A stretch of DNA of 64,000 nucleotides from positions 1 through 64,000 of the forward strand of contig MPNO01000011.1 in the NCBI GenBank assembly GCA_002239065.1, read 5' to 3'. The notes beneath the pieces were generated by a model. That model was not told the DNA's origin. It did no database searches and was given only the letters and a program-made list of their open reading frames with translations. A program made the position numbers and the translations under genes. This stretch comes from Defluviicoccus sp. bin129. GTDB taxonomy: Bacteria > Pseudomonadota > Alphaproteobacteria > MPNO01. This document shows positions 37,913-46,805 of this stretch, one piece after another (the stretch's first letter is position 1; each line of letters starts with the position of its first letter).

Positions 37913-39562
37913 TCAGTTGTAGTCCCGCTTCGCGGCGGCTTCGCTGACATAGCCCTCGGCGATGTCGCGGGCGACCGCTTCGGGCGCGCGCGCCGCCGGA
38001 TCGCCATAGCCGCCGCCGGCCGCGGTCTCCAGCAGGAAGCGCTCCCCGGCGGCGAGCTCGAAGCGCCCGGCGGGCGGGGTCTCCTCCGCCTCCTCCGAGC
38101 CGTAGCGGATGACGAAGCGGCTGCCCTGCCCGTCCTTGCCGCCGGAGAGCCCGACCGGCGGGAAGCGGGCGCGGTCGTAGCGCCGGATCACCACGGCGTC
38201 CTGCAACAGCTCGTATTCGCGCCGGAGCCCGAGCCCGCCGCGCCAGGTGCCGGCGCCGCCCGAATCCGCCATCAGCTCGAAGCGCGGGATGCGGCAGGGG
38301 AACTCGGACTCGATGATCTCGATCGGCGTGATGTGGAGGTTGGAGAGATGGGTCGCGCAGGCCGAAGCGCCGTCATGCCCGGCGCCGCCGCCATAGGCCG
38401 AGCCGATGATCTCGTATTGCAGGCTGGCCTGACCCTCGCGCCCGCCCTGGAGCCACTGGATCATCACCGCGCCGCTGGAGGCGGCGTTGGCCACCGCCCG
38501 GTCGGGGCGGAACGCCGACAGCGCCTCCAGGATGACGTCGACCAGCTTGAGGTTGGCCATCTGGTAGCTCGAGACCGGCGCCGGCGGCGAGGCGTTGGTG
38601 ATGGTCCGCGGCGCGTAGACGAAGCGCACCGCCTCGCGCATGCCGTCATTGTACTGGAGGTCGGGGCCGAGGCAGCCGATCAGGGCGTAGAAGCAGCATG
38701 CCTCGACCATCGACGGGCGCAAATTGATCGGCCCCCTGGCCTGGCGGTCGGCGTCGCTGAAGTCGAAGGTCGCGGTCTCGCCCTCGACCGTCACCGTGCA
38801 GGCGAAATGCACCGGGCGGTCGCGCTCGACCCCGTCGGAGTCCATGAAACCCTCGGCCGATGCGCTGCCGTCGGGCAGGTCGGCGATGGCGGATTTCAGC
38901 GCCGCCCCGGCGCCGGCCAGGATGGCGGCGAAGGCCTCGCACACGGTCCCGCCGCCGAAGCGGGCGCAGATCTCCTCGATGCGCTCCACCCCCAGCCGGG
39001 TGGCGGCGATCTGCGCCCGCATGTCGCCCTGCACCAGCTCCGGCTGGCGGCTGTTGGCCAGGATCAGCCGTTCCAGGTCGTCCTTGTAGCGCCCCGCCTC
39101 GGCGATGCGGATCGGCGGCAGCAACAGCCCCTCGTGGTAGATCTCGGTGGCGTTGGCCGAGGTGCTGCCCGGGTTGGTGCCGCCGATATCGGCCTTGTGG
39201 GCGATCGACCCGGCGAAGCCGACGAGCGCGCCGTCGGCGAATATCGGCGCGACGAACGCCATGTCGGAGACATGCGGCAGCCCGCCCTCATAAGGATGGT
39301 TGCAGACGAAGACGTCGCCCGCGGCGAGCCCGGCGCCGTAGATTTCGACGATGCGCCCGACCAGATGCTTGTAGACCGGGGCGTGGAAGAACATCGGCGG
39401 CGCGACGATCAGCCCGCCCGCCGCGTCGAGGATGACGCAGCTGAAATCCCGCGATTCCCGGATGATCGTCGAATAGCCCGAGCGGTAGAAATGGTAGTGC
39501 ATCTCCTCGACCAGCCCCGCCACCTTGTTGCGCAGGATCTGGACGGTCACCGGGTCAGGCAT
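37913..39562 (-). CDS. hyuB: Hydantoinase B/oxoprolinase-family protein
   Basis: A 549-residue HyuB-type subunit: MHYHFYRSGYSTIIRESRDFSC, NHPYEGGLPHVSDMAFV, GFAGSIAHKADIGGTNPGS and PAGGFE-like GGGYGDPAARAPEAVARDIAEG at the end. With HyuA it forms an ATP-dependent hydantoinase, 5-oxoprolinase or acetone-carboxylase-like enzyme; the exact substrate is not clear. The ATG at 39562 overlaps hyuA by 8 bp. Confidence 0.92.
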   Translation of the reverse strand: MPDPVTVQILRNKVAGLVEEMHYHFYRSGYSTIIRESRDFSCVILDAAGGLIVAPPMFFHAPVYKHLVGRIVEIYGAGLAAGDVFVCNHPYEGGLPHVSDMAFVAPIFADGALVGFAGSIAHKADIGGTNPGSTSANATEIYHEGLLLPPIRIAEAGRYKDDLERLILANSRQPELVQGDMRAQIAATRLGVERIEEICARFGGGTVCEAFAAILAGAGAALKSAIADLPDGSASAEGFMDSDGVERDRPVHFACTVTVEGETATFDFSDADRQARGPINLRPSMVEACCFYALIGCLGPDLQYNDGMREAVRFVYAPRTITNASPPAPVSSYQMANLKLVDVILEALSAFRPDRAVANAASSGAVMIQWLQGGREGQASLQYEIIGSAYGGGAGHDGASACATHLSNLHITPIEIIESEFPCRIPRFELMADSGGAGTWRGGLGLRREYELLQDAVVIRRYDRARFPPVGLSGGKDGQGSRFVIRYGSEEAEETPPAGRFELAAGERFLLETAAGGGYGDPAARAPEAVARDIAEGYVSEAAAKRDYN

Positions 39563-41648
39563 CGCCGCGCTCCAGGACGAGGTTGCGAAAGCCGTCGACC
39601 GCGACGCTCCACCCCGCGGGGACCACGGTCGTCGCATCGAACTGCTCGACGATCGCGGGGCCCGCGAAACCCACCCCCGGCGCCAGCCGGGCGCGGTCGA
39701 CGAGAAGCGTCTCGGTCGCTCCCCCGGCATCGAAATGGACGCCGCGCCGGCCGGCGATCGCGGCGTCGGGCAGGGCGGCCGCCGCTTCCGGCGCCGCCAC
39801 GGGGCGGTATTTCGGGACCTCGACCGTCACGCGCAGCCGGTAGCTCACGATCTCCACGTCCTTCTCGAGCGCGGCGTGGCCATGGATGCGGGCGTGGCGG
39901 GCATCGAAGCGGCGGCGCGCCTCGGCCATGGCCGCGTCGTCGAGCCCGCCGGCGCCGAGACCGTCGAGCGGCACGCGGAGCTCGTAGCCCTGGCCGACAT
40001 AGCGCAGGTCGAGCTCGCGCAGATGGCGGGCGGCGGCGGGGTCGAACCCCTCGGCCGCGAGCTCGCCGGCCGCGCGGGCCCCGAGCTCGGCGAACACCGC
40101 TTCCGCATGGGCCGGGCCGACCCGGTTGAGCGGGCGCAGCTCCGAGCGCACGTAGTCGTGCACCACGTCGGAGCAGAGCAGGCCGAGCGCCGAAAACGCG
40201 CCCGGGCGGGCCGGGACCAGGATGCGGCGCATGCCGAGCTCGTCCGCGACCGCGGCCGCGTGCACCGCCCCCGCCCCGCCGAACGGCAGCAGGGTGAAGT
40301 CGTGCGCATCCACGCCGCGCTTGGCGGCGACGACGCGGACCTCGTCGGCCATCCGCATGTCGACGATGCGCCTGATCCCGCGCGCGGCCTGGTGGCTGTC
40401 CATGCCGAGCGGGCGGGCGATCCTGCGTTCGAGCGCATCGAGCGCGGCGTCGAAATCGAGGCTCTGGGCGCCGCCCAGCAGATGGGTCGGGTTGAGATAG
40501 CCGCAGACGATGTCCGCGTCGGTCACCGTCGGGTCGGCGCCGCCCTTGCCGTAGCAGGCGGGACCGGGATCGGAGCCCGCGCTGCGCGGCCCGACGGCGA
40601 GCAGCCCGCCGCCGTCGATCCGGGCGATCGACCCGCCGCCGGCCGAGATGGTGGTGAGGTCGAGCGTCGGCACGGCGATCGGGCGGCGGCCGATCTCGCT
40701 CTCGGTGACTTCGAGCGGCGCGCCGCCCTCGATGAAGGCGATGTCGCAGCTCGTCCCCCCCATGTCGAGCGAGACCAGCCCCTTGCGGGCCTCGTCCGGG
40801 GCGAGCCAGGCGCTCGCGCGCGCCCCCGCCGCCGGCCCCGAGAGCATGGTGTGCACGGTCTTGCCGCCGGCGAGCGCCGCCGCGAACGGCATCACCCCGC
40901 CATTGGACTGCATGAGGAAGCGCCGCGCCGTGCCGACCCCGACCCCGTCCAGCCCGCCCGCGAGGTCGCGCACGTAGCGCACCAGCACCGGTTCGAGATA
41001 GGCGTTGAGCAGCGTCGTCGACATGCGCGGCCACTCGCGCAGCCGCGGCAGGACGACGCTGGAGAGCGAGATCGTGGCCGCCGGGAATTCCTCGGCGAGA
41101 ATCCGCCGCGTCTCGGCCTCGTGCGCCGGGTTCATGAAGGAGAACAGGTAGCAGACGGCGATCGACTCGACGCCGGCCTCACGCAGGCTCCGCGCCGCCC
41201 GCCGGACCGCGTCCGCGTCGAGCGGGGCGAGCTCGTTGCCTTCGTGGTCGATCCGCCCGCCGACCTCCCGGGTCAGGCTCTGCGGCGCGATCGGATCGGG
41301 CCGGCGGAAGAAATAGTCGAACGGGTTGCCGTCGCGGGCCTGCGACTGGACCTCCTGGACGGCGCGGTAGCCCGCGGTGATCAGCATGCCCACCCGGGCG
41401 CCCCGCATCTCCAGCAGCGCGTTGGTGGTGATCGTGGTGCCGTGGGCGAAGAACCCGATCGCCCCGGGCGCAACGCCCCGGGCGAGGAAGCGCCGGAGCC
41501 CGTCGAGCACCGCTTCGGCCGGGCTGGCCGGGGTGCTCGGCACCTTCTCGATCAGGATCTCGCCGCTCTCGGCGTCGAGCATGACGAGGTCGGTATGGGT
41601 TCCGCCGACATCGACGCCGAGGCGGTAAGGCGCGGGCGCTTTGCGCAT
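39555..41648 (-). CDS. hyuA: Hydantoinase A/oxoprolinase-family protein
   Basis: A 697-residue HyuA-type subunit with the actin-like ATPase fold: LGVDVGGTHTDLVM (phosphate 1), HGTTITTNALLE, LSLDMGGTSCDIAFI (phosphate 2) and LLPFGGAGAVHAAAVADELG. The ATG at 41648 starts the family sequence (RKAPAPYRLGVDVGG); earlier in-frame residues lie in the low-GC spacer. It is the first gene of hyuA-hyuB-hibadh and borders the defence insert. Confidence 0.92.
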   Translation of the reverse strand: MRKAPAPYRLGVDVGGTHTDLVMLDAESGEILIEKVPSTPASPAEAVLDGLRRFLARGVAPGAIGFFAHGTTITTNALLEMRGARVGMLITAGYRAVQEVQSQARDGNPFDYFFRRPDPIAPQSLTREVGGRIDHEGNELAPLDADAVRRAARSLREAGVESIAVCYLFSFMNPAHEAETRRILAEEFPAATISLSSVVLPRLREWPRMSTTLLNAYLEPVLVRYVRDLAGGLDGVGVGTARRFLMQSNGGVMPFAAALAGGKTVHTMLSGPAAGARASAWLAPDEARKGLVSLDMGGTSCDIAFIEGGAPLEVTESEIGRRPIAVPTLDLTTISAGGGSIARIDGGGLLAVGPRSAGSDPGPACYGKGGADPTVTDADIVCGYLNPTHLLGGAQSLDFDAALDALERRIARPLGMDSHQAARGIRRIVDMRMADEVRVVAAKRGVDAHDFTLLPFGGAGAVHAAAVADELGMRRILVPARPGAFSALGLLCSDVVHDYVRSELRPLNRVGPAHAEAVFAELGARAAGELAAEGFDPAAARHLRELDLRYVGQGYELRVPLDGLGAGGLDDAAMAEARRRFDARHARIHGHAALEKDVEIVSYRLRVTVEVPKYRPVAAPEAAAALPDAAIAGRRGVHFDAGGATETLLVDRARLAPGVGFAGPAIVEQFDATTVVPAGWSVAVDGFRNLVLERGDA

Positions 41649-41852
41649 GGTTAGGGCTATCAGACCTTCGCTCAAATAAAATAAATTACACTTTAGCTGA
41701 CAGGGAAACCTGGCGCCAATATCCCGCCCGATTCTTCTCCAGTTCTCCCAAGCGCGGACGTGCCACACTGATCAACGCAGACAAACACGATGCGCGAGAG
41801 CCATAAACGGCCCGAAATAAAGATCGTGAGATCTTCGTAAGAGCGCACGGCT

Positions 41853-42719
41853 TCACTGTAAAACATTGAAACCCGTAATCTCCTCCCACGTTCGAACGCT
41901 ATGACACACTTTCGTCCGCTTAAAATAGTCCTTTTCATAAGCGAGACGCAATGCACTGCCAAGCATCTTACTGCCCCTTCCACTGTCAAAGTCGATGGTG
42001 TTGCCAAGTCTGCTTTTGAGTGCTTTTCCCAATACACGCAAACAATCATGGCCATTGCACAACAGTCTGTCGTCCCGTATCCCATTCATGTGATTTTCAA
42101 CGAAACAAAGTATCGCCTCGTCTGAAAGTGATGGCCGTGGTGTCGACCTGCCAACAATATGTTGAATCGTTCTGCGAACGTTAATTTGGAACGAGCCCCT
42201 TGTCTCAAAGTGATAATTCATTTCGGCGAAACGCAAGGACAGCCCCCGCTCTTGGGAAAGCAAGCGCAGCGCACCAATACACTTAGCAGCAGCGAAAATC
42301 AAATCTCTTGGACGTTTTCCTTCCGCCTCAATTGCAGCAACGCGATCAGGCGCACCAAATTCCAGCAAAACATGATCAAGTGCCGGCGATTGAAAAATCA
42401 TAATATCCATATCAGTCTCATCGGAGAATATCACCACCCCTTCGTATTCTGGATAGTCTATAATATCCGCGAAGTCCCGGTCAGCAATGGCCAAGGCGCG
42501 ATAAAAACCGCCTTTTTCCAATATCGTTATCGCATCCAAAAGTCGTTCTCTACCGAAACACACCAAGATTGAGCACTTCTCTTTGTCGCAGAATTTGCTC
42601 AATAGCTTGGCATCGTCGTTTCCTTCGACAAGAAGAAAACTGCCTTCGTGGACAGCTCCCTCCAATCGCACTTCATTGGCGATCGTGGCGCCCGTAATTT
42701 GTTGTTGAACACTATTCAT
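41853..42719 (-). CDS. DUF4435/TOPRIM-domain protein, AriB-like effector of a PARIS-type defence system
   Basis: A 288-residue protein with TOPRIM features: FLLVEGNDDAKLL (Glu32, metal-binding) and ALAIADRDFADI (Asp80, Asp82), then SDETDMDIMIFQS, typical of DUF4435. In PARIS, AriB of this family is the released toxin that cleaves host tRNA when phage anti-restriction proteins are sensed. Start at 42719 is 8 bp after the ATPase stop, as expected for one operon; an earlier start at 42758 would overlap it. GC is about 45%, far below the neighbours, showing transfer. The assignment to PARIS rests on architecture; other ATPase-DUF4435 pairs exist. Confidence 0.78.
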   Translation of the reverse strand: MNSVQQQITGATIANEVRLEGAVHEGSFLLVEGNDDAKLLSKFCDKEKCSILVCFGRERLLDAITILEKGGFYRALAIADRDFADIIDYPEYEGVVIFSDETDMDIMIFQSPALDHVLLEFGAPDRVAAIEAEGKRPRDLIFAAAKCIGALRLLSQERGLSLRFAEMNYHFETRGSFQINVRRTIQHIVGRSTPRPSLSDEAILCFVENHMNGIRDDRLLCNGHDCLRVLGKALKSRLGNTIDFDSGRGSKMLGSALRLAYEKDYFKRTKVCHSVRTWEEITGFNVLQ

Positions 42720-42727
42720 AACGAATT

Positions 42728-44080
42728 CTATGCCGTCAAGTCTTGTACCAAGTCCCACTCATTGTTGATTATCTGCGGAGAGTGAGTGGCAATGACAACT
42801 TTAATTTTTCTCAGTTCTTGTATTTTCTTCAGGTCAGAAATAAATCGCTTTTGCCAAGATACGTGGAGAGAAAGCTCGGGCTCATCGACCAATATTACCG
42901 CTCCTTCCCTTACTTTAAATAGGAGTTCGTAAATGAGAACAAGCTCATGCTGTTCCCCAGAAGAAAGACCCGACAGCGGGATTCCCTCCCCGGAGTCATT
43001 GTCGATTGCCGATATTCCCTTGTCCGGATCAATAACAACCGTTTTAAAAGAAAAATGTTCGTCCAATAACTGTTTAAACAGCCGAATTTTCGCGTATGTA
43101 TTATCAAAAATGCTAAGCTTTTGTCGAGTGTCATCTACATAGATGGAGAGGATACGACGAATACTTTCTTGTTGAAAGATGTCGGACGGCTGAATAGGTT
43201 CGCTGGCGGTGCTTCTAAGTAGGCCCACAGACATAAGATCATCTTGTTTCTGGGTGAGTTCCTCCAAGTTCGCCCTAATCTCGGTTTCTTCACTGACGGA
43301 ATCAGAATGGAAAGCCAAAATTCGTTTGGGAAAAGTCTGATCCAGCTTTTGAGACTCATTGGCGTATTGCTGCAATAGCCGACCGATATGCTGGGCAAGA
43401 TCGTTGGCATCCCGTTCAACCACTGGTGGCGGGGTTGTTCTATCTCGTCTCCCGCGTGGGCGGCGCTCTTCGGGTTCCTCAAGGTATAACAGACGTTGAG
43501 TTTCCACGAGATGGGCATCGACAGAATCCAATGCACGTTGTAGCCATTCCGGCAGTGCGACAGATCCTAGAACGCTCTTAGGAAGTTGGTCTGCATATCG
43601 ATCGACAATTTCGTAAGTACTCAATGAGCGGTCAAGAGTAAAGTCGTGCCACCTATCAGGTCCAACTTGGTCGATTGGCAAATTGCGCTCTAGAGAGCGC
43701 AACTGTCGTGACAATAATTCATCTGAGAAGGAAAATAGTTGCCCGTCTGCGCCGAATCCAGCGGTTGTCAATCGAAAGGCGCCTGGTGGGTCTGTCCGGT
43801 GCTCGTTGAATAAATCTGCTGTATCCTTTAGTATTCCAATCGACTTTCCGGAGGTCAAGAAAATTTCTACTTTTTCGAAGTCTATCTTCCAAAAGAAGCT
43901 AAACTGCTTATTGAAGAGTGAGTCAATCATTTGAAGGAGTACAGTTTTTCCATATCCATTGGGAGCAGTTATGATCGATATGTCGCTTTCTGCCGGGAAA
44001 AGTAGGGTATGGTCGAATCGTCCGAACAAGCGCGTAACACGGAGTGACGCAATCTGTTCCGGTTGCTGAGGGAATGTCAT
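42728..44080 (-). CDS. ABC-type AAA ATPase, AriA-like sensor of a PARIS-type defence system
   Basis: A 450-residue SMC/OLD-type ATPase: Walker A ITAPNGYGKT (39-46, first Gly replaced by Ala), signature LSSGE (372-376), Walker B VILVDE (395-400) and H-loop ATHSPQI (His433). The middle (about 160-340) is helical and coiled-coil-like. In PARIS, AriA assembles with AriB, senses phage proteins such as Ocr and releases AriB. Order ATPase then DUF4435, size, low GC and its position between unrelated catabolic genes all fit a defence insert. Upstream, TATACT (minus strand, 44150-44155) is a fair -10; no clear ribosome site precedes ATG 44080. Confidence 0.78.
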   Translation of the reverse strand: MTFPQQPEQIASLRVTRLFGRFDHTLLFPAESDISIITAPNGYGKTVLLQMIDSLFNKQFSFFWKIDFEKVEIFLTSGKSIGILKDTADLFNEHRTDPPGAFRLTTAGFGADGQLFSFSDELLSRQLRSLERNLPIDQVGPDRWHDFTLDRSLSTYEIVDRYADQLPKSVLGSVALPEWLQRALDSVDAHLVETQRLLYLEEPEERRPRGRRDRTTPPPVVERDANDLAQHIGRLLQQYANESQKLDQTFPKRILAFHSDSVSEETEIRANLEELTQKQDDLMSVGLLRSTASEPIQPSDIFQQESIRRILSIYVDDTRQKLSIFDNTYAKIRLFKQLLDEHFSFKTVVIDPDKGISAIDNDSGEGIPLSGLSSGEQHELVLIYELLFKVREGAVILVDEPELSLHVSWQKRFISDLKKIQELRKIKVVIATHSPQIINNEWDLVQDLTA

Positions 44081-44493
44081 TGAACGCGCGAGGGATTGAT
44101 GGTCACTGTCGGCTCCTGTCGGATGTACGGTACTTTAGATTAGCGAAATAGTATACCTTAGTCTACGGGAACTAAAACGGCTGAAGCTGGATGTCAAATG
44201 CTCGATTCTGCCCGGACGGAAGATTGTAATGTGGAACGACGGAGGTAGTCTGGGGGGGCGCTGTTTCCGAAAGGGGTCAGGAGTTGGAGATGAGGCGTCG
44301 TCTTGTGGTTGGCACATAAAGCCTTCCACTGTGTAGAAAAAGAAATGGGGGTTGCTTTGTCGGGCGGGAGGAGTTGGAGGCAGTGCCCGGCGTTTCATAT
44401 GGTCTGATTCCGTATTCGGGTAGCAGGGGACCTTGCGTGTCGGTCTTGTAAGAACCGGTAAGGCGCGGGCTCGCTCACCGCCCGGGCGCGCGG
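44081..44493. other. Low-GC spacer carrying the defence-operon promoter
   Basis: About 410 bp between ariA-like gene and the next minus-strand gene. It carries a -10-like TATACT on the minus strand (44150-44155) and a TTGACA further upstream (44192-44197, minus) at non-standard spacing. GC rises towards 44480, where host-like sequence resumes. No gene, tRNA or inverted repeat is recognised; a short minus frame 44135-44398 is Arg/Pro-rich and unsupported. Confidence 0.5.
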
Positions 44494-44931
44494 CTAGTGG
44501 TCATGGTGGTGGTGGCGATCGGTCTTCGCCAGGGCGGAGCGCGGCAGCGCGCGCTCGATCTCCCGGTGCAGCGCGGCGAGCTGGGGCCGGGTCACGGTGA
44601 AGCCGAGATCGAAGCCGAACATGCGCGCGACCAGGATCACCTCGCCGTCCTCCAGCCCGCGCGCCAGGCCGACATCCGAAGTCCGGATCGGCTCGGCGAG
44701 CACCCGGTCGGTATTGCCGAAGAAGCTGGGGGTGACGTCGGCCCGGCGCGCCGCCGCCTGGCCGCCGAGACCGGCGAGATAGCCGACGATCCGCTCCAGA
44801 TCGTCGGCGCGGCAGGCGATCTCGACGCCCGCCCCGTCCTCGTCGCGGATGGTGAAGGCGACGCTGCCGCCGTCCGCCGAGACCGACGGGTTCTCCAGCC
44901 GGTCGAGCGCCAATCTGCTCACGTCCCGCAC
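44494..44931 (-). CDS. Conserved-looking hypothetical protein with His-rich tail
   Basis: A 145-residue protein with alternating beta-strand and helix character: ENPSVSADGGSVAFTIRDEDG, then LERIVGYLAGLGG, then a C-terminal domain (VARMFGFDLGFTVTRPQLAALHREIERALP) and an HHHHDH end that could bind metal. I do not recognise the family. The GTG at 44931 has AGGGAAGG just upstream; another GTG at 44922 is possible. It lies 50 bp after the peptidase gene. Confidence 0.65.
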   Translation of the reverse strand: MRDVSRLALDRLENPSVSADGGSVAFTIRDEDGAGVEIACRADDLERIVGYLAGLGGQAAARRADVTPSFFGNTDRVLAEPIRTSDVGLARGLEDGEVILVARMFGFDLGFTVTRPQLAALHREIERALPRSALAKTDRHHHHDH

Positions 44932-44981
44932 CCCCGTGCCTTCCCTGCGCGGCCGGAGTGTGCCGCCTCGCCCGGCGCGGT

Positions 44982-45938
44982 TCAACGCCCGTCGCGCGTC
45001 TTGAAGCGCTCCGTCGCGCCGACCAGGGCCGCGCAGATGCCGGGATCCATGGCCGAGTGGCCGGAATCCGGAACCACCACGTATTCGGCCTCCGGCCACG
45101 CCCGGTGCAGCGCATCGGCGGTGACGATCGGGCACACCATGTCGTAGCGGCCCTGCACGATCACGCCCGGCAGATGGCGGATGCGCTCGACCCCGGCGAG
45201 CAGCGCGCCGGGCTCGACGAAGACCCGGTTGACGAAGTAATGTGCCTCGATCCGCGCCAGCCCCACCGCCATCGAGTCCTCGCCGAAGGCGGCGATGGTC
45301 TCCGGGCTCGGCAGGAAGGTGGAGCACGCGCCCTCGTAGCGGCTCCACGCCCGCGCCGCCGGCAGCAGCACCGCCGGGTCGCGGCTCGACAGGCGGCGGT
45401 GATAGGCGGCCAGGATGTCGCCGCGCTCGTCTTCGTCGAGGATGCCGGTCAGCGCCTCCCAGGCCTCGGGAAACACATGGCGGATGCCGTAGAGGAACCA
45501 GCTTATCTCCGCCGCGCTGCCGAGAAAGATCCCCCTCAGCACCAGGCCGAGCGCCCGGTCGGGATGGGTCTCGGCATAGGCCAGCGCCAGCGTGCTGCCC
45601 CACGACCCGCCGAACAGCAGCCAGCGCTCGATGTTGAGCATCGCGCGGATGCGTTCCATATCGTCCACGAGATGCGCAGTCGTGTTGTCGCGGAGCTCTC
45701 CGACCGGCGTCGAGCGGCCCGCGCCGCGCTGGTCGAACACCACGATCCGGTAATGGGCCGGGTCGAAGAACCGCCGATGCGCCGGGATCGCCCCCGCCCC
45801 CGGCCCGCCATGCAGGAAGACCACGGGCGTCCCCTCCGGGTTGCCGGAGACCTCCCAGTACAGCTCGTGCAGCTCGTCGACGGCGAGCCGTCCGCTGTCA
45901 TGCGGCTCGATCGGGGGGTGCAGCTGCTTGCGCGCCAT
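44982..45938 (-). CDS. pip: Prolyl aminopeptidase (proline iminopeptidase)
   Basis: A 318-residue alpha/beta hydrolase (S33): oxyanion loop VFLHGGPGAGAIPAHRRFFDP, nucleophile Ser in LLFGGSWGSTLALAYAE (about residue 110), Asp/His late in the sequence (IVQGRYDMVCP and DSGHSAMDPG). It removes N-terminal proline. Start at 45938 (MARKQLHPPIEP) gives the family length. Confidence 0.93.
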   Translation of the reverse strand: MARKQLHPPIEPHDSGRLAVDELHELYWEVSGNPEGTPVVFLHGGPGAGAIPAHRRFFDPAHYRIVVFDQRGAGRSTPVGELRDNTTAHLVDDMERIRAMLNIERWLLFGGSWGSTLALAYAETHPDRALGLVLRGIFLGSAAEISWFLYGIRHVFPEAWEALTGILDEDERGDILAAYHRRLSSRDPAVLLPAARAWSRYEGACSTFLPSPETIAAFGEDSMAVGLARIEAHYFVNRVFVEPGALLAGVERIRHLPGVIVQGRYDMVCPIVTADALHRAWPEAEYVVVPDSGHSAMDPGICAALVGATERFKTRDGR

Positions 45939-46037
45939 TTGCGGGTTCCGCGCCTCGGCCGGTTGCGCGAAGGGTTGGGCCGGGGGCGGCGCCCCGCGGC
46001 GGGCGCGGCATCTTATCCGCGCCGCGCCGCCTGGCCA

Positions 46038-46805
46038 ATGCCGGCCCTCGCCGCGCTGGCCCTCCTCTGGCCGCACCCCGCCCCCGCCGAGACCCCGCGC
46101 CGGGGGGTCGTCGGCGCGGCGATCGACGGCGACACGGTGGTGCTCGAGAGCGGCGTCGAGATCCGGCTCGTCGGCATCCAGGCGCCCAAGCTGGCGCTCG
46201 GCCGCGCCGGGTTGCGCGACTGGCCGCTCGCCCGCGAGGCCAGGGCGGCGCTCGAGGCCATGCTCGTCGGCGCCCGCGTGCGGCTGGTCTATGGCGGGCT
46301 CCGGGTCGACCGGCACCGGCGGCTGCTGGCCCATCTCGAACGCGAGGCCGGGCCCGGCCGGCCGGCGCTCTGGGCACAGGGCGAGATGCTGCGCCGCGGC
46401 CTCGCCCGGGTCTACACCTTCCCCGACAACCGGGCCCGGGCAGGGCGGATGCTGGCGCTCGAACGGGCCGCCCGCGCCGCCCGGCGGGGGATCTGGCGGC
46501 TGCGCGCGTACCGCGTGCTCGCCCCGGAGGAGGCGCGGCGCCGGATCGGCCGGTTCGAGCTGGTCGAGGGCCGCGTGCTGCGCGCCGCCGCCGTGCGCGG
46601 CCGCTTCTACCTGAATTTCGGGGCCGACCGGCGAACCGACTTCACCGTCTCGATCGCCCGCAAGCACCGGCGCCGGTTCAGGCGTGCCGGAATCGACATC
46701 GCTTCACTCGCCGGACGCATAATACGTGTGCGCGGCTGGCTGTCGTGGCAGAATGGGCCGATGATCGAAGCCACCCATCCCGAACAGCTGGAACCGGTCG
46801 AGTGA
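46038..46805 (+). CDS. Thermonuclease-like (SNase-fold) exported protein, catalytic residues altered
   Basis: A 255-residue protein: signal peptide (PALAALALLWPHPAPA), then the SNase fold with VVGAAIDGDTVVLESG (Asp of the DGDT motif kept) and IRLVGIQAPKLALG. In active SNases this last motif reads RxxGIDAPE; here the catalytic Asp and Glu are Gln and Lys, so nuclease activity is doubtful. A second conserved block is EARAALEAMLVGARVRLVYGG. A C-terminal 80-residue extension follows (GRFELVEGRVLRAA). Its stop overlaps the protease GTG (GTGA). Confidence 0.82.
   Translation: MPALAALALLWPHPAPAETPRRGVVGAAIDGDTVVLESGVEIRLVGIQAPKLALGRAGLRDWPLAREARAALEAMLVGARVRLVYGGLRVDRHRRLLAHLEREAGPGRPALWAQGEMLRRGLARVYTFPDNRARAGRMLALERAARAARRGIWRLRAYRVLAPEEARRRIGRFELVEGRVLRAAAVRGRFYLNFGADRRTDFTVSIARKHRRRFRRAGIDIASLAGRIIRVRGWLSWQNGPMIEATHPEQLEPVE

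Noticed and set aside
42159-42572. Plus-strand frames within the defence insert
   Set aside because: They are antisense to the DUF4435 gene and have no recognisable domains.
44135-44398. 87-codon minus frame upstream of the ATPase
   Set aside because: Pro/Arg/Ser-rich, overlaps the likely promoter and has no ribosome site.
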